Shown piece by piece: positions 17,238-26,182 of a stretch of 64,000 bases of DNA. The position numbers and the translations under genes are program-made. The stretch is from Ardenticatenaceae bacterium (lineage in GTDB: Bacteria > Chloroflexota > Anaerolineae > Promineifilales > Promineifilaceae): contig JACKBN010000016.1 in assembly GCA_020634565.1 (NCBI GenBank), positions 62,001 through 126,000 of the forward strand, in the 5' to 3' direction. The notes below the pieces were generated by a model. That model did not search any database. It saw only the letters and a list, made by a program, of their open reading frames with translations, and had not been told where the DNA came from. Position 1 is the first letter of the stretch. Each line of letters starts with the position of its first letter.

Positions 17238-19521
17238 ACAAAACGTGGCTGCGAAAAGAAAAGTTGCTTTTGGCGTAACGGCCGTTTTCATCACCCAGTT
17301 CGGCAGCTTTTTATTCGTCAACGCCAGGGCCATCGCCCAGCCAGAAATGATTGCCGAGTTCGATGGAATGACGCTTTTTGCCTGGCTGATCGCCCTACCT
17401 GCTTTAAGTGGATCAATTTCGACACTGCTCTTTGGCAAGCTTTCAGATATATACGGCCGTCGCGCTATTCTGCTGCTCTGCATCGGGATTTTTCTGCTAG
17501 GGCTGGGCTTGACCATCCAAAGCACCTCCATGATCTTCCTGGTTGCAGCTGCCACCTTCATGAGCATTGGCCATTTTCCCATCGTCCCCTTTTGTTTCGC
17601 CGCCATTGGCGACCTTTTTTCTCCGGCTGAACGAGCCAAATGGACGGGGCTGCTCAACCTGCCCAGCGGCGTTGCCGCCTTGATTGGCCCCGTGCTGGGC
17701 GGCGTGATCACCGAAAGCGTGTTGGGCTGGCGCGGCCTCTACTGGGGCACAATTCCGCTCATGGTGGTGGCGGGTCTCCTGATAGCCACCGCCATGCCCA
17801 AAAATGTTCAGCTCCAAAAACCCAAAATCGACTGGCTCGGCGCTTTGGTAATGGCCATCGCCACGACGACGCTCATCATTGGATTTTCACAGGTGGGTGT
17901 CCCGGGTCAGCTTGTGATCGGCGTCATTCTGTTGATCGTATCGGCCATCGCCTGGTTTAGCTTTGTCCAGATTGAAAAACGGGCCGATGCGCCCATCCTG
18001 GACCCACAGGTGCTTTTCAACCGCACCTTTATGACCGCTGCCATCGCCGCCATGCTGTCGTTTTTTGGCATGCTGGGCATCGTCGCCTATTCGCCCATCT
18101 TTGTGCAGAGCGTCATGCAGGTCAGCCCGGCTATCAGCGGTTCGATGTTGACACCTTACATGGTTTTGGTGGCCTTTATGGGCATCCCGGCCGGTTTTCT
18201 GATTGCCCGCACCAAAAAATACAAATGGATGTACCTGATCGGTTATCCGATTGTGACCCTGGCCCTGTTTGCTATGTGGCGTTTTACGGCCAGCACACCA
18301 GCCTGGGTTTATGTCCTGGTTACGGGCGTGGCTGGCTTTGGCCTGGGGGTCATCCCGACGGTCAACACCCTGGTGGCCCAATTTGCCGTGCCAAGACGGC
18401 TATTGGGCGTGGCGGTCGGCGCCATCTTTTTCTTTCAGATGGTCGGCATCGCCGCTGCGCCAGCCATCCTCGGTCTGGCCCAAAACAGCGTTCCAGACCT
18501 GGAAGGTGGTTTGAAGCTCGTCTTCCTGACGGGGGCCGTGGCGATGACGCTCTCTCTGCTCTTGATTGCCACTATTCCCGAAATCTCTGTGGATGACGAA
18601 GCGCCAGACAAAGCCGCTCCGAGCAGACTCCCCTTTCCGATGGATATTGACACGCTCAGAGAACTGCTGGCCGAACGCGACACCTTTAGCATCCTGGAAA
18701 CGGTAGATATCCACACGGGCGTCAGGATCACCCTCCACGAATTTGACACTGTCATTTCCGCGCCGACCTGGACGAAGGACGGCCGTTTCCTCATCTATGA
18801 CAGTCGTGGCCGCCTCTACCTCTACGAGCTGGCCACGGGCCAAATCAGCCAGTTCGACAGCGGCTTTGCCATCGACTGCACCAACGATCACCTGCTCTCA
18901 CCAGACAACACCCAGCTCGCCATCAGCCATTTCACCAACGAAGATGCGACATCGCGCATCTACGTGCTCCCGGCTGCCGGAGGCAACCCGACCCTGATTA
19001 CGGAAAAAGGACCAAGCTATCTGCATGGCTGGTCGCCGGACGGCAAACGGCTGGTTTATTGCGGTGAGCGAGATGGCCAGTACGACATCTACACAATTTC
19101 GGTAGAAGGCGGTCTGGAAACACAACTAACGAACGAGCCAGGATTAGACGATGGCCCGGAATACGCACCGTCCGGGGGACACATCTGGTTTAACTCTGTG
19201 CGCAGCGGCCTGATGCAAATCTGGCGCATGGAAACTGATGGGGCAAACCCCACGCACATCATCAAGGAAGAGGCTAACTGCTGGTTCCCCCACGTCTCGC
19301 CAGATGGCCAGTGGGTAGCCTACCTCGCCTACGGCAAAGAGGATGTGACCCCAGGCGACCACCCCCCGAACAGAGATATCGAAATTCGCCTTATCCCGGC
19401 CACTGGCGGCGACTCGAAAACCATCGTCAAGCTGTTCGGCGGTCAGGGCACCATGAACGTTAATTCTTGGTCACCCGACAGTCGCACGCTGGCATTTGTG
19501 TCTTATCGGCTGAAAGTATGA
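17209..19521 (+). CDS. MFS transporter fused to a C-terminal PD40/TolB beta-propeller
   Basis: A 770-residue protein. Residues 1 to about 457 are a major-facilitator transporter of the 14-helix DHA2 drug-exporter type, with the loop 2-3 motif GKLSDIYGRR. After a short linker, residues about 480-770 are PD40/WD40-like blades: SAPTWTKDGRFLIYDSRGRL, LHGWSPDGKRLVYCGERDGQ, FPHVSPDGQWVAYLAYGKED, NSWSPDSRTLAFVS. The propeller resembles stand-alone TolB-like proteins. With an even number of helices it would be cytoplasmic. An internal Met (MDIDTLRELLAERD) could be a separate start but has no ribosome site, so I keep one gene. AGGA precedes the ATG. Substrate unknown. Confidence 0.82.
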   Translation: MTQLKASPIEQNVAAKRKVAFGVTAVFITQFGSFLFVNARAIAQPEMIAEFDGMTLFAWLIALPALSGSISTLLFGKLSDIYGRRAILLLCIGIFLLGLGLTIQSTSMIFLVAAATFMSIGHFPIVPFCFAAIGDLFSPAERAKWTGLLNLPSGVAALIGPVLGGVITESVLGWRGLYWGTIPLMVVAGLLIATAMPKNVQLQKPKIDWLGALVMAIATTTLIIGFSQVGVPGQLVIGVILLIVSAIAWFSFVQIEKRADAPILDPQVLFNRTFMTAAIAAMLSFFGMLGIVAYSPIFVQSVMQVSPAISGSMLTPYMVLVAFMGIPAGFLIARTKKYKWMYLIGYPIVTLALFAMWRFTASTPAWVYVLVTGVAGFGLGVIPTVNTLVAQFAVPRRLLGVAVGAIFFFQMVGIAAAPAILGLAQNSVPDLEGGLKLVFLTGAVAMTLSLLLIATIPEISVDDEAPDKAAPSRLPFPMDIDTLRELLAERDTFSILETVDIHTGVRITLHEFDTVISAPTWTKDGRFLIYDSRGRLYLYELATGQISQFDSGFAIDCTNDHLLSPDNTQLAISHFTNEDATSRIYVLPAAGGNPTLITEKGPSYLHGWSPDGKRLVYCGERDGQYDIYTISVEGGLETQLTNEPGLDDGPEYAPSGGHIWFNSVRSGLMQIWRMETDGANPTHIIKEEANCWFPHVSPDGQWVAYLAYGKEDVTPGDHPPNRDIEIRLIPATGGDSKTIVKLFGGQGTMNVNSWSPDSRTLAFVSYRLKV

Positions 19522-19622
19522 GCTGACTGTTCCAAGGCACGCTCTGAAAATTTGCAGCGCCGACGTCGCGCTTCAGCCAGACGCTTAGCTGGTGAACAGA
19601 GACACGTGATAAACTTCCTGCC

Positions 19623-20987
19623 ATGACTGAATTGCCAGCAGCCCTAGCCCCCATCCGCGCTTTCCACATCATGACCAAGCCCTCCGGGGCCATTTGCAAC
19701 CTGGATTGCAAATATTGCTACTTCCTCTCCAAAGAGATGATGTACCCTGGCAGCCGCTTCCGCATGGCAGATGCGCTGCTGGAAACGTTTATCAAGCAGT
19801 ACATCGAAGCGCAGCAGGTGCCGGAAGTAACCTTTGCCTGGCAAGGCGGCGAACCCACGCTGATGGGTCTGGACTTTTTCAAGCGGGTCATTCATTACCA
19901 GCAAAAACATGCCAAACCAGGCATGGCCATCCACAATGCGCTGCAAACCAACGGCATGCTGCTGGATGATGATTGGTGCCAATTCTTCAAAAAGCGCAAC
20001 TTCCTCATCGGTATCAGCATTGATGGGCCGCAAGAGCTGCATGATGCGTACCGGGTGAACAAAGGCGGCGCGGGCAGCTTTAAGCAGGTGATGCGCGGCT
20101 GGCAGCTGCTGGTCGCTCATGGCGTGGAATTCAACGTACTCTGCACCGTGCACGCCGCCAACCAGGATCAGCCGCTAAAGGTATACCGCTTCTTCCGCGA
20201 TGAGCTGAAGACCCAGTTTATCCAGTTTATCCCGATTATTGAACGGGCCACCACGCAGCTGCTGCCCCTGGCCAATATTGGTTGGAGTGAACGGGACGGC
20301 GGAGAACGGCCGTTATACACCCAATCCGGCACACTTGTCACCAAACGCTCGGTGAATGCCCAAAAGTACGGTGACTTCCTCATGGCCATTTTTGACGAGT
20401 GGGTGCGGCACGACGTGGGGCAGGTGTACGTGCAGATGTTTGACGTGGCCCTGGGTGCCTGGCTGGGCCAGCCGGGTGGGCTATGCATCTTTGCCCCCAC
20501 CTGCGGCACAGCGCTGGCGCTGGAACACAATGGCGATTTGTTCAGCTGCGACCATTTTGTCGAGCCAGAGTATCTATTAGGCAATATTCAAAATGACCAC
20601 ATGCTGGAGTTGGTTGCTTCTGACCAGCAGCGTCAGTTTGGGCGGGACAAAATGGAAACGCTCCCCCGCTACTGCCGCGAATGCGAGGTGCGTTTTGCCT
20701 GCCACGGCGGCTGCCCCAAAAATCGCTTCAGTCAGACGCCAGAGGGCGAGCCAGGACTAAACTATCTTTGTGTCGGCTACAAAGCCTTCTTCAACCACGT
20801 GGACCGGCCGATGAAAATCATGGGCAACCTGCTGCGCCAGCGCCGCGCCCCGGCAGAAATCATGAGTCTGATGGCAGCGGAAGACGAGAAGGAACGGCAA
20901 GCTGCGTTTGCCCAAGCGAGCCGCAACGATCCTTGCCCCTGCGGCAGCGGTAAGAAGTTTAAATTGTGTCACGGCCGTACAGGCTAA
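19623..20987 (+). CDS. Radical SAM/SPASM protein of the anaerobic sulfatase-maturase (anSME) type with SEC-C tail
   Basis: A 454-residue enzyme. The radical SAM cluster motif is CNLDCKYC (Cys25, Cys29, Cys32), followed by the SAM-contact motif QGGEPTL. SPASM cysteines lie in GGLCIFAPTCG, LFSCDHF and CRECEVRFACHGGCPK, for two auxiliary iron-sulfur clusters. Close relatives oxidise a Cys or Ser of sulfatases to formylglycine. No sulfatase is encoded nearby, so the substrate is open. The last 20 residues form a zinc-binding SEC-C motif (NDPCPCGSGKKFKLCHG), a probable protein-contact module. No Shine-Dalgarno is seen; TAAACT lies 7 bases before the ATG, so the message may be leaderless. Confidence 0.88.
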   Translation: MTELPAALAPIRAFHIMTKPSGAICNLDCKYCYFLSKEMMYPGSRFRMADALLETFIKQYIEAQQVPEVTFAWQGGEPTLMGLDFFKRVIHYQQKHAKPGMAIHNALQTNGMLLDDDWCQFFKKRNFLIGISIDGPQELHDAYRVNKGGAGSFKQVMRGWQLLVAHGVEFNVLCTVHAANQDQPLKVYRFFRDELKTQFIQFIPIIERATTQLLPLANIGWSERDGGERPLYTQSGTLVTKRSVNAQKYGDFLMAIFDEWVRHDVGQVYVQMFDVALGAWLGQPGGLCIFAPTCGTALALEHNGDLFSCDHFVEPEYLLGNIQNDHMLELVASDQQRQFGRDKMETLPRYCRECEVRFACHGGCPKNRFSQTPEGEPGLNYLCVGYKAFFNHVDRPMKIMGNLLRQRRAPAEIMSLMAAEDEKERQAAFAQASRNDPCPCGSGKKFKLCHGRTG

Positions 20988-21076
20988 GTCTATTGTTGTC
21001 GTGCTAAATGAAAACATGAAGTGACATCGATGGGGATCAATGCCACTCCACGCCATTTTGATTCTACTAGAATCGG

Positions 21077-21529
21077 TTACTCATCACGTGTCTCGGTAAG
21101 CAAAATCTGGCCGCTGTTGGCATCCACCTTCACATCCTGACCGTTGTCCAGTTCCACTTCCCAGATGTCATGGCCATTTTCGCGGTCGAATTCAACGGCC
21201 AGCGTGGCGACACCTGGATTGGCTTCCTCGGCAATCTGCTGGGCCTGAACGGCCGTAAGTGTCAAACTCGTCGGAGCCATTTCATCTGCCTCATCCGCTT
21301 CGTTTTCATCCTCTGGTCCGCATTCTACTTCTTCTTCGACATCGTCCATATCTTCCGTGTCTGGCGCTTCGGCGCTGTCATCATCCTCGGTACAGGGATC
21401 GGCGGACTGCGCAGCGGGCGCAGCCGCAGCCCGGCCAGGTTGCCCCGTCAAAAAGGTGCCCGCACCAATGCCGCCGATTAAAAGGCCAGCCATTAACAAA
21501 ACCCCAATTGTCCATTTTTTGATTTTCAT
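21077..21529 (-). CDS. Secreted or anchored PepSY-domain protein with acidic linker
   Basis: From ATG 21529 (GGAGG 9 bases upstream) the product has 150 residues. There is a hydrophobic signal anchor (about 6-25), a long acidic low-complexity linker (DDDSAEAPDTEDMDDVEEEVEC region), and a C-terminal PepSY domain (about 90-150: LTAVQAQQIAEEANPG to VDANSGQILLTETRDE). PepSY domains often inhibit proteases or sit beside two-component systems. Upstream lies one of three copies of an 18-bp motif shared with the regulator gene at 33.5 kb and an ABC exporter, which suggests co-regulation. It is divergent from an ABC exporter operon. Confidence 0.85.
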   Translation of the reverse strand: MKIKKWTIGVLLMAGLLIGGIGAGTFLTGQPGRAAAAPAAQSADPCTEDDDSAEAPDTEDMDDVEEEVECGPEDENEADEADEMAPTSLTLTAVQAQQIAEEANPGVATLAVEFDRENGHDIWEVELDNGQDVKVDANSGQILLTETRDE

Positions 21530-21603
21530 GTTCATCAACCTCCGTTGGTTAAATTTTGTGCCACAGCACATGTTTGTTGATGCTTCCCACAGTAACGACC
21601 GGG

Positions 21604-21621
21604 ATTAAGAGAATGATGAAA
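21604..21621 (-). promoter_or_regulatory. Shared 18-bp operator candidate (ATTAAGARARYGATGAAA), copy 1
   Basis: The copy reads ATTAAGAGAATGATGAAA on the plus strand, 75 bases before the PepSY start codon. It matches the copies at 30746 and 34240 at 15 of 18 positions across all three. Beyond it, TTA-type hexamers continue about every 11 bases (21627, 21638, 21650, 21661), which could serve the divergent ABC operon starting at 21720. Confidence 0.6.
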
Positions 21622-21719
21622 ACAGTTTAAGAACGATTTTACGAGCTGCTTAAACTTCACTTTACCTAAACGTTCTTTAATGGTGGTTGTCACAAATTTG
21701 AACACAAGGAGCTTCAACT

Positions 21720-22502
21720 ATGACAACATCAGCCATTGAAACTTATGAATTAACCCGCCGTTATGGCGACAATACGGCCGTTTCCCAACTCAATCTCACC
21801 ATCCCCCAAGGCGAAATTTTTGGGTTTTTGGGCCACAACGGCGCGGGTAAAACAACCACCGTCAGCCTGCTAACCACCTTGCTGCTGCCCACCTCCGGCA
21901 GCGCTAGAATCTTCGACTTCGACATTGTGAAAGACAATCGTGCGGTGCGCCAGCTGATTGGCTACGTGCCGGAAAACGTGCGCCTCTATAACGACCTCAC
22001 CGTGGCCGAGAATTTGCGCTTTCTGGCGGAATTATCAGAAGTGAAGTACGTAGACGACCGCATCACTCAAATTCTCGATCTGCTGGGCCACCCGGAATGG
22101 CGCGACCGGCGCGTCGGTGATTTTTCCAAAGGAATGCGGCAGCGGGTAGGCATCGCCCAGGCGCTGCTGCACCAGCCAGAGGTGCTATTTTTAGATGAAC
22201 CCGCCTCTGGTCTGGACCCCGAAGGGCAGCGCGACATTGGCCGCCTCATCACCCAGCTCAACCGTGATTTTGGCATCACCATCTTCATGAATACGCACCA
22301 GCTGGCCGAAGCGGCCCGGCTGTGTACCAGCATCGGCATCATGAATCACGGCCGTTTGGTTGTAGCCGACACGCTGGAAAACGTGATGGCCCGCTTTCCC
22401 GACACCCCGTCTCTGGAAGAAATTTATCTACATGTGGAACGGCAAGAAGCGTCGCCAGACGGCCGTTCCCCTGCCGCCCTCGCAGAGGCAATCCGTCATT
22501 AA
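21720..22502 (+). CDS. ABC transporter ATP-binding protein
   Basis: A 260-residue ATPase of the multidrug/NatA exporter type. Walker A is GHNGAGKTT (38-46), the signature FSKGMRQR, Walker B VLFLDEPASGLDP and the H-loop NTHQLAEAA. It starts a plus-strand operon with two ABC-2 permeases (22596 and 24435) and a NEW3-domain protein between them, so it probably energises a heteromeric exporter. AAGGAG stands 9 bases before the ATG. Divergent from the PepSY gene across a 190-base region rich in TTA hexamers. Confidence 0.9.
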   Translation: MTTSAIETYELTRRYGDNTAVSQLNLTIPQGEIFGFLGHNGAGKTTTVSLLTTLLLPTSGSARIFDFDIVKDNRAVRQLIGYVPENVRLYNDLTVAENLRFLAELSEVKYVDDRITQILDLLGHPEWRDRRVGDFSKGMRQRVGIAQALLHQPEVLFLDEPASGLDPEGQRDIGRLITQLNRDFGITIFMNTHQLAEAARLCTSIGIMNHGRLVVADTLENVMARFPDTPSLEEIYLHVERQEASPDGRSPAALAEAIRH

Positions 22503-22504
22503 AA

Positions 22505-22577
22505 TTGGGCCACAGATATACACTGATTTTCACAGATTTCTGTTCTTATCTGCGTTCATCCGCGTTTATCCGCGTCC
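22505..22577. repeat. Intergenic repeat of CACAGAT / ATCTGCGTTCATCCGCG type
   Basis: Directly after the ATPase stop come CCACAGATATACACTGATTT, then CACAGATTTCTG, ATCTGCG and two copies of ATCCGCGT. The arms are partly self-complementary (CAGATTT/AAATCTG-like). The same wording occurs at 46200-46252 and 47155-47235. It separates the ATPase gene from the permease gene inside an operon. Confidence 0.7.
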
Positions 22578-22595
22578 TATTTGAAGGAAACAACT

Positions 22596-23531
22596 ATGAA
22601 AACCTCGCTGATTATTGCCCGCAAAGAGTTCCGTGCCGCTTTTCGCAACCGGCTCTTTCTCACCATTACCCTGCTCTTTTTGGGGCTGTCCATCCTGTCG
22701 GTCTACATCGGCAGCACAACCAAACGCGCCGAAATGCGCATTTACAATGAAACCGTGGCCACCCTACAAACCGAAGGCGCCGCAACCATACCCGCCGCGC
22801 CAGAAATCCATACGCTTACCATTTTGGCTAACCTGATTGAGTACGTCAGCATTGTGGGAGCTATTCTGGCCGTCATCCTCGGCTACAACACGCTCGGCGA
22901 AGAGCGAGAATCGGGCGGGCTGAAGTTGATATTGTCCCGCCCGGTCTACCGCGACCAGCTGTTGTGGGGCAAGTGGCTGGGGAATACGGCCGTTCTCACC
23001 ACCCTGCTTGCCCTCGTCTTCCTCTTTAACAGCGTGCTGCTGGTTGCGGTCGGCGGCATCGTCCCTACCGCTGCCGAACTGCTGCGCCTCTTCGTTTTCA
23101 CGCTGATGGCCCTGGCCTACATGCTCATCTTTTTGAGCCTGGCCATGTTCCTCAGCCTGCGCCTGAACAGCAGTGCCACCGTCTTTTTGGTCTCGCTGGT
23201 GGTGTGGATGGTGGTTAGCTTTGTGCTGCCACAAATGGCCGAAACGCAAATGGTGAACAGCAGCGTCGTCAACGGCATCAGCGGGGCAATTAACCAGATT
23301 CCGCAGGATACGGCCGTTTCTCAAGCTATCAACGCCCTCTCACCCACCTGGCATCTGCGCAACATTGGTGGCCAACTGCTGCAATCCGCTCCCGGCAGCG
23401 GCGCACTCGCCAGCGGCACCTTGATTAGCCACGTGCTAACCACCCTGCTCATCCTGCTGGCCCCGACCGTGGCCCTGGTAGCTGGCGCTTTCGCCACCTT
23501 CCTGCGCAACGAAACGCTGGTGCTGGAGTAA
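22596..23531 (+). CDS. ABC-2 type permease, first of the operon
   Basis: A 311-residue membrane protein. A cytoplasmic start (IARKEFRAAFRNRLFLTI) leads into TM1, then a loop of about 50 residues to TM2 (IVGAILAVILGYNTLGEERE). The motif ESGGLKLILSRPVYRDQLLWGKW is the ABC-2 family hallmark before TM3. Six helices in total. GAAGGA precedes ATG 22596. It is clearly related to the permease at 24435-25427, with the same RPVYRDQ motif, so the two probably form a heterodimer arising from duplication. Confidence 0.9.
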   Translation: MKTSLIIARKEFRAAFRNRLFLTITLLFLGLSILSVYIGSTTKRAEMRIYNETVATLQTEGAATIPAAPEIHTLTILANLIEYVSIVGAILAVILGYNTLGEERESGGLKLILSRPVYRDQLLWGKWLGNTAVLTTLLALVFLFNSVLLVAVGGIVPTAAELLRLFVFTLMALAYMLIFLSLAMFLSLRLNSSATVFLVSLVVWMVVSFVLPQMAETQMVNSSVVNGISGAINQIPQDTAVSQAINALSPTWHLRNIGGQLLQSAPGSGALASGTLISHVLTTLLILLAPTVALVAGAFATFLRNETLVLE

Positions 23532-23535
23532 CCGC

Positions 23536-24327
23536 ATGAAACTCAAAATTTCGCTCATCTTATTCGCCCTGCTGGCGCTCACCCCGCTGGCCGCCCGCGC
23601 CGACGAAATCACTCTGGCGCAAACGGTGCAGGCTAGCCAGACGGCCGTTTACCAGATTGCCCTGCACAATGAAACGGAAACCGCTCACACCTACGATCTG
23701 GCGCTAACCGGCCTGCCCGACAGCCTGACCGCCGCCTTTACTCAGGGTGGGCCACGGCTGACGCAGGTAGACGTGGCCGCCAACAGCTACAGTCAGGTGG
23801 AAATGCAAGTGGATGTGCCGGTGGAAACGGCCGTTAATACCTACAACGCCCAATTCACCGCCACCCGCGACGACGGCCAGACGCTGACACAACCGGTGCT
23901 GCTCAACGTGGAGAACACCTACGCCGTCAAGATTGCCAGCCAAAGTTTGAACGTGTCGGCATTTAGCGGGCAGGAGTTTGGCTTTGACGTAACGGCCGTT
24001 AACAGCGGCGCGGCACCTCTGAACAATCTGGCGCTGACGGTGGATGCCCCCGCCAAATGGGTAGTACGCACCGATCCGGTCACCGTCACAACGCTGGAAC
24101 CGGGTGCCGAAACCACCATTCACGCCCAGGTACTCGTCCCTTCTTCACAAGTGACTGGCGACCAGACGCTTCAGCTGGCCCTGGCCAGCGACCAGACCAC
24201 CAGCCCGGCCAGCAGCCTGACGGTGCGCGTGCAAAAAAGCCCCACCTTTCTCTACGCCGCCCTGGGCCTGATGGGGCTGGCCATCGCCGCCGCCATCGTC
24301 TACTTCCGGCGCAAAGGACGCCGCTGA
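23536..24327 (+). CDS. NEW3-domain (CARDB-like) secreted protein with C-terminal membrane anchor
   Basis: A 263-residue protein. A signal peptide (cleavage probably after AARA, residue 22) precedes two immunoglobulin-like repeats of the NEW3/alpha-galactosidase-associated type (about 25-125 and 130-230), each with the turn-rich pattern ending in V-P-V/V-L-V-P. A last hydrophobic helix, FLYAALGLMGLAIAAAIVYF, is followed by the basic tail RRKGRR. It would display on the outer face of the cell membrane. It starts 4 bases after the first permease gene and lies before the second, so it is probably an extracytoplasmic part of this exporter. Three octamers encode TAV inside it. Confidence 0.82.
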   Translation: MKLKISLILFALLALTPLAARADEITLAQTVQASQTAVYQIALHNETETAHTYDLALTGLPDSLTAAFTQGGPRLTQVDVAANSYSQVEMQVDVPVETAVNTYNAQFTATRDDGQTLTQPVLLNVENTYAVKIASQSLNVSAFSGQEFGFDVTAVNSGAAPLNNLALTVDAPAKWVVRTDPVTVTTLEPGAETTIHAQVLVPSSQVTGDQTLQLALASDQTTSPASSLTVRVQKSPTFLYAALGLMGLAIAAAIVYFRRKGRR

Positions 24328-24344
24328 AAATAGTCAACGGTAAA

Positions 24345-24405
24345 TCGCCTTGCAGGAGATTGGAGACTGGAGATTAGATATTAGCCCAATCTCCAATCTC
24401 CATGC
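24345..24405. repeat. GATTGGAGA / CCAATCTCC intergenic inverted repeat
   Basis: GGAGATTGGAGACTGGAGAT is followed by CCCAATCTCCAATCTCC, giving a self-complementary unit between the NEW3 gene and the second permease gene. A close relative lies at 26895-26942. Confidence 0.75.
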
Positions 24406-24434
24406 GATGACCGATTACCGCAAAGGAAAAACTC

Positions 24435-25427
24435 ATGACAACAATAACAACCACCCAACCCCGGCGCAGCCACGCCATCGGCGTGATTGCCCGCAAGGAA
24501 ATCCGCGATGCTTTTCGCAACCGCCTGTTTATCATTGCCCTGGTGCTGCTGCTGGGGTTGAGCTTAACGGCCGTTACCCTCGGCGCACTTTCTGTCCGCT
24601 CACAAATGGCCGATTACCTCAAAGCGGTGGACATTCTCACCAATCTGGGTCGCACCGACTTTCCCGCCGCGCCACCGGTCAACCCGCTGGCTGTTTCCAA
24701 GAACTTTATCAACTACCTGGCGATGGTCGGGGCGCTGCTGGCGATGATTTTAGGCTTTACGGCCGTTCACAAAGAACACCAGGCTGGGACGCTCCCCCTC
24801 ATCCTCGCCCGCCCCGTCTACCGCGACCAGTTTCTCACCGGCAAAGTGCTAGGCAACGCCCTGCTGCTGGCCACCCTGATGACCGTCGTGGGCGCGGCAA
24901 CCTGGCTGGCCGTCGGCCTCATCGGCCGCGTCTGGCTCAATGCCGACCTCACCATCAAGCTGGCCCTCACGATGGGCATGTCCTGGCTCTACTTGCTCAC
25001 GTTTTACCTGTTGGCCCAGTTCTTCACCCTGCGCTGGCCCAACAGCAACCAGGCCCTGCTGCTCACCGTTATCGTCTGGCTCGTCTTTGCCTTCATCTTC
25101 CCCCAAATTGGCGACACGATGGACCTGGACAACCAGCTCCCCGGCGGCTTTTTTGCCACGCTGGGCATGGACAAAGCAGGCGAAGAACAGGCCTTACAGC
25201 AGTTCAAATGGTATGAAACCGTACGCGATGGCGTCGAAGAGCTGTCGCCCACCAAACATTATGAGCGGATCAGCTTTGCCCTGCTAGGCGTCAAAAAGGA
25301 ATTTCTGGCTAACATCTGGCAAGAGGTCTTGCAGTTGAAGCTTGTCAATCTGGTCGGGCTACTCGTGCCCATTGTCTTACTGTTAAGCGCCTCGTATATC
25401 GCCTTTCTCAGGCAAGAAACAAGTTAA
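24435..25427 (+). CDS. ABC-2 type permease, second of the operon
   Basis: A 330-residue permease with the same plan as the gene at 22596: a cytoplasmic start (IARKEIRDAFRNRLFIIA), TM1, an external loop of about 55 residues, TM2, then HQAGTLPLILARPVYRDQFL before TM3, with six helices and a late external loop of about 90 residues (after FAFIFPQIGDTMD). It completes the exporter with the ATPase at 21720. AAAGGA precedes the ATG. Substrate unknown. The following lipoprotein and two-component genes may be part of the same functional unit. Confidence 0.9.
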   Translation: MTTITTTQPRRSHAIGVIARKEIRDAFRNRLFIIALVLLLGLSLTAVTLGALSVRSQMADYLKAVDILTNLGRTDFPAAPPVNPLAVSKNFINYLAMVGALLAMILGFTAVHKEHQAGTLPLILARPVYRDQFLTGKVLGNALLLATLMTVVGAATWLAVGLIGRVWLNADLTIKLALTMGMSWLYLLTFYLLAQFFTLRWPNSNQALLLTVIVWLVFAFIFPQIGDTMDLDNQLPGGFFATLGMDKAGEEQALQQFKWYETVRDGVEELSPTKHYERISFALLGVKKEFLANIWQEVLQLKLVNLVGLLVPIVLLLSASYIAFLRQETS

Positions 25428-25432
25428 ATCCA

Positions 25433-25471
25433 GATTGGTCCAATATTGGAGATTGAACCAATCTCAAAATC
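25433..25471. repeat. ATTGGTCCAATATTGG intergenic repeat
   Basis: GATTGGTCCAATATTGGAGA followed by GAACCAATCTC forms overlapping inverted repeats. It is of the same family as 10214-10273 and 24345-24405 and lies right after the second permease gene. Confidence 0.65.
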
Positions 25472-25492
25472 AACAACAAGGAAAAATAAATC

Positions 25493-26170
25493 ATGTTCAA
25501 GAAAAACATTACCCTTCTATTCATTGCTCTGTTCGCGGCGCTGCTTCTGGCCGCCTGCGGCGGCACCGCCACAACACCAACAACCAACAGCACGAGCAGC
25601 ACCAGCAGCACTGCTGCCGATGGCCCGGACAGCGACGGTGATGGCATTCCCGATGCCGCCGAGCCCGTCCTCGGCACAGATCCAAACAACGCCGACACCG
25701 ATGGCGACGGCCAAAACGATCTGGCCGACCCAAACCCGATGCTGGCGGATAATCCGATTCAAGAAAGTGGAACGGCCGTAACTTTCACCATCAGCGGTCT
25801 GCAAGTGGAAAACAACGTAGACGCCGACGGCGCGGACGTGCCCGACCATTTGGAATTTAAGGTCACCAACACCAGCACGGCCGATTTGACCAATTTCGAC
25901 ATTTACACCACCATCACCGACCAGACCACAGGCGATGTGCAGGGCTACTACCAGACCTTGCCCGGTCTAACCGTCAAGGCGGGCGAAACCAAAACCATAC
26001 ACTTCGACAACACTGACCAGCCCGATCATTTCAGCGTCAACCCCAACAGCGCCTTCTACACCGACCAAAACGGCCTAACGCTGGAAGTCACCCTGCACGC
26101 GGCGGGTTATGCCCCGCAAACTGGCAGCGTAGACAAAGACCCCGGCGGCGCGGAAGGTGGGGTAGAATAG
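25493..26170 (+). CDS. Lipoprotein with thrombospondin-type-3 calcium-binding repeats
   Basis: A 225-residue lipoprotein. The signal ends in the lipobox L-A-A-C (Cys21), then a Ser/Thr-rich spacer. Two Asp-rich loops follow (DSDGDGIPDAAE and DTDGDGQNDLAD), which are calcium-binding TSP3-like repeats. The C-terminal domain (about 90-215) is beta-rich (TFTISGLQVENNVDADGADV) and may be an Ig-like fold. Role unknown; probably a cell-surface structural or sensory protein. AAGGA precedes the ATG. It stands between the exporter operon and a two-component system whose signal it might present. Confidence 0.8.
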   Translation: MFKKNITLLFIALFAALLLAACGGTATTPTTNSTSSTSSTAADGPDSDGDGIPDAAEPVLGTDPNNADTDGDGQNDLADPNPMLADNPIQESGTAVTFTISGLQVENNVDADGADVPDHLEFKVTNTSTADLTNFDIYTTITDQTTGDVQGYYQTLPGLTVKAGETKTIHFDNTDQPDHFSVNPNSAFYTDQNGLTLEVTLHAAGYAPQTGSVDKDPGGAEGGVE

Positions 26171-26182
26171 AAGCAGCCTGAT

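Noticed and set aside
16938..17711. A 257-codon minus-strand frame covering the transporter's start
   Set aside because: No domain or ribosome site; it is the antisense of the MFS region and of the AKR remnant.
18640..19521. Propeller part as an independent gene starting at MDIDTLRELL
   Set aside because: No ribosome site or promoter precedes the internal ATG and the frame is continuous with the transporter, so a fusion is the simpler reading, although not proven.
24350..25216. A 288-codon plus-strand frame overlapping the second ABC-2 permease
   Set aside because: Its product is Pro/Arg/His-rich low-complexity sequence, while the overlapping frame is a clear permease with family motifs.
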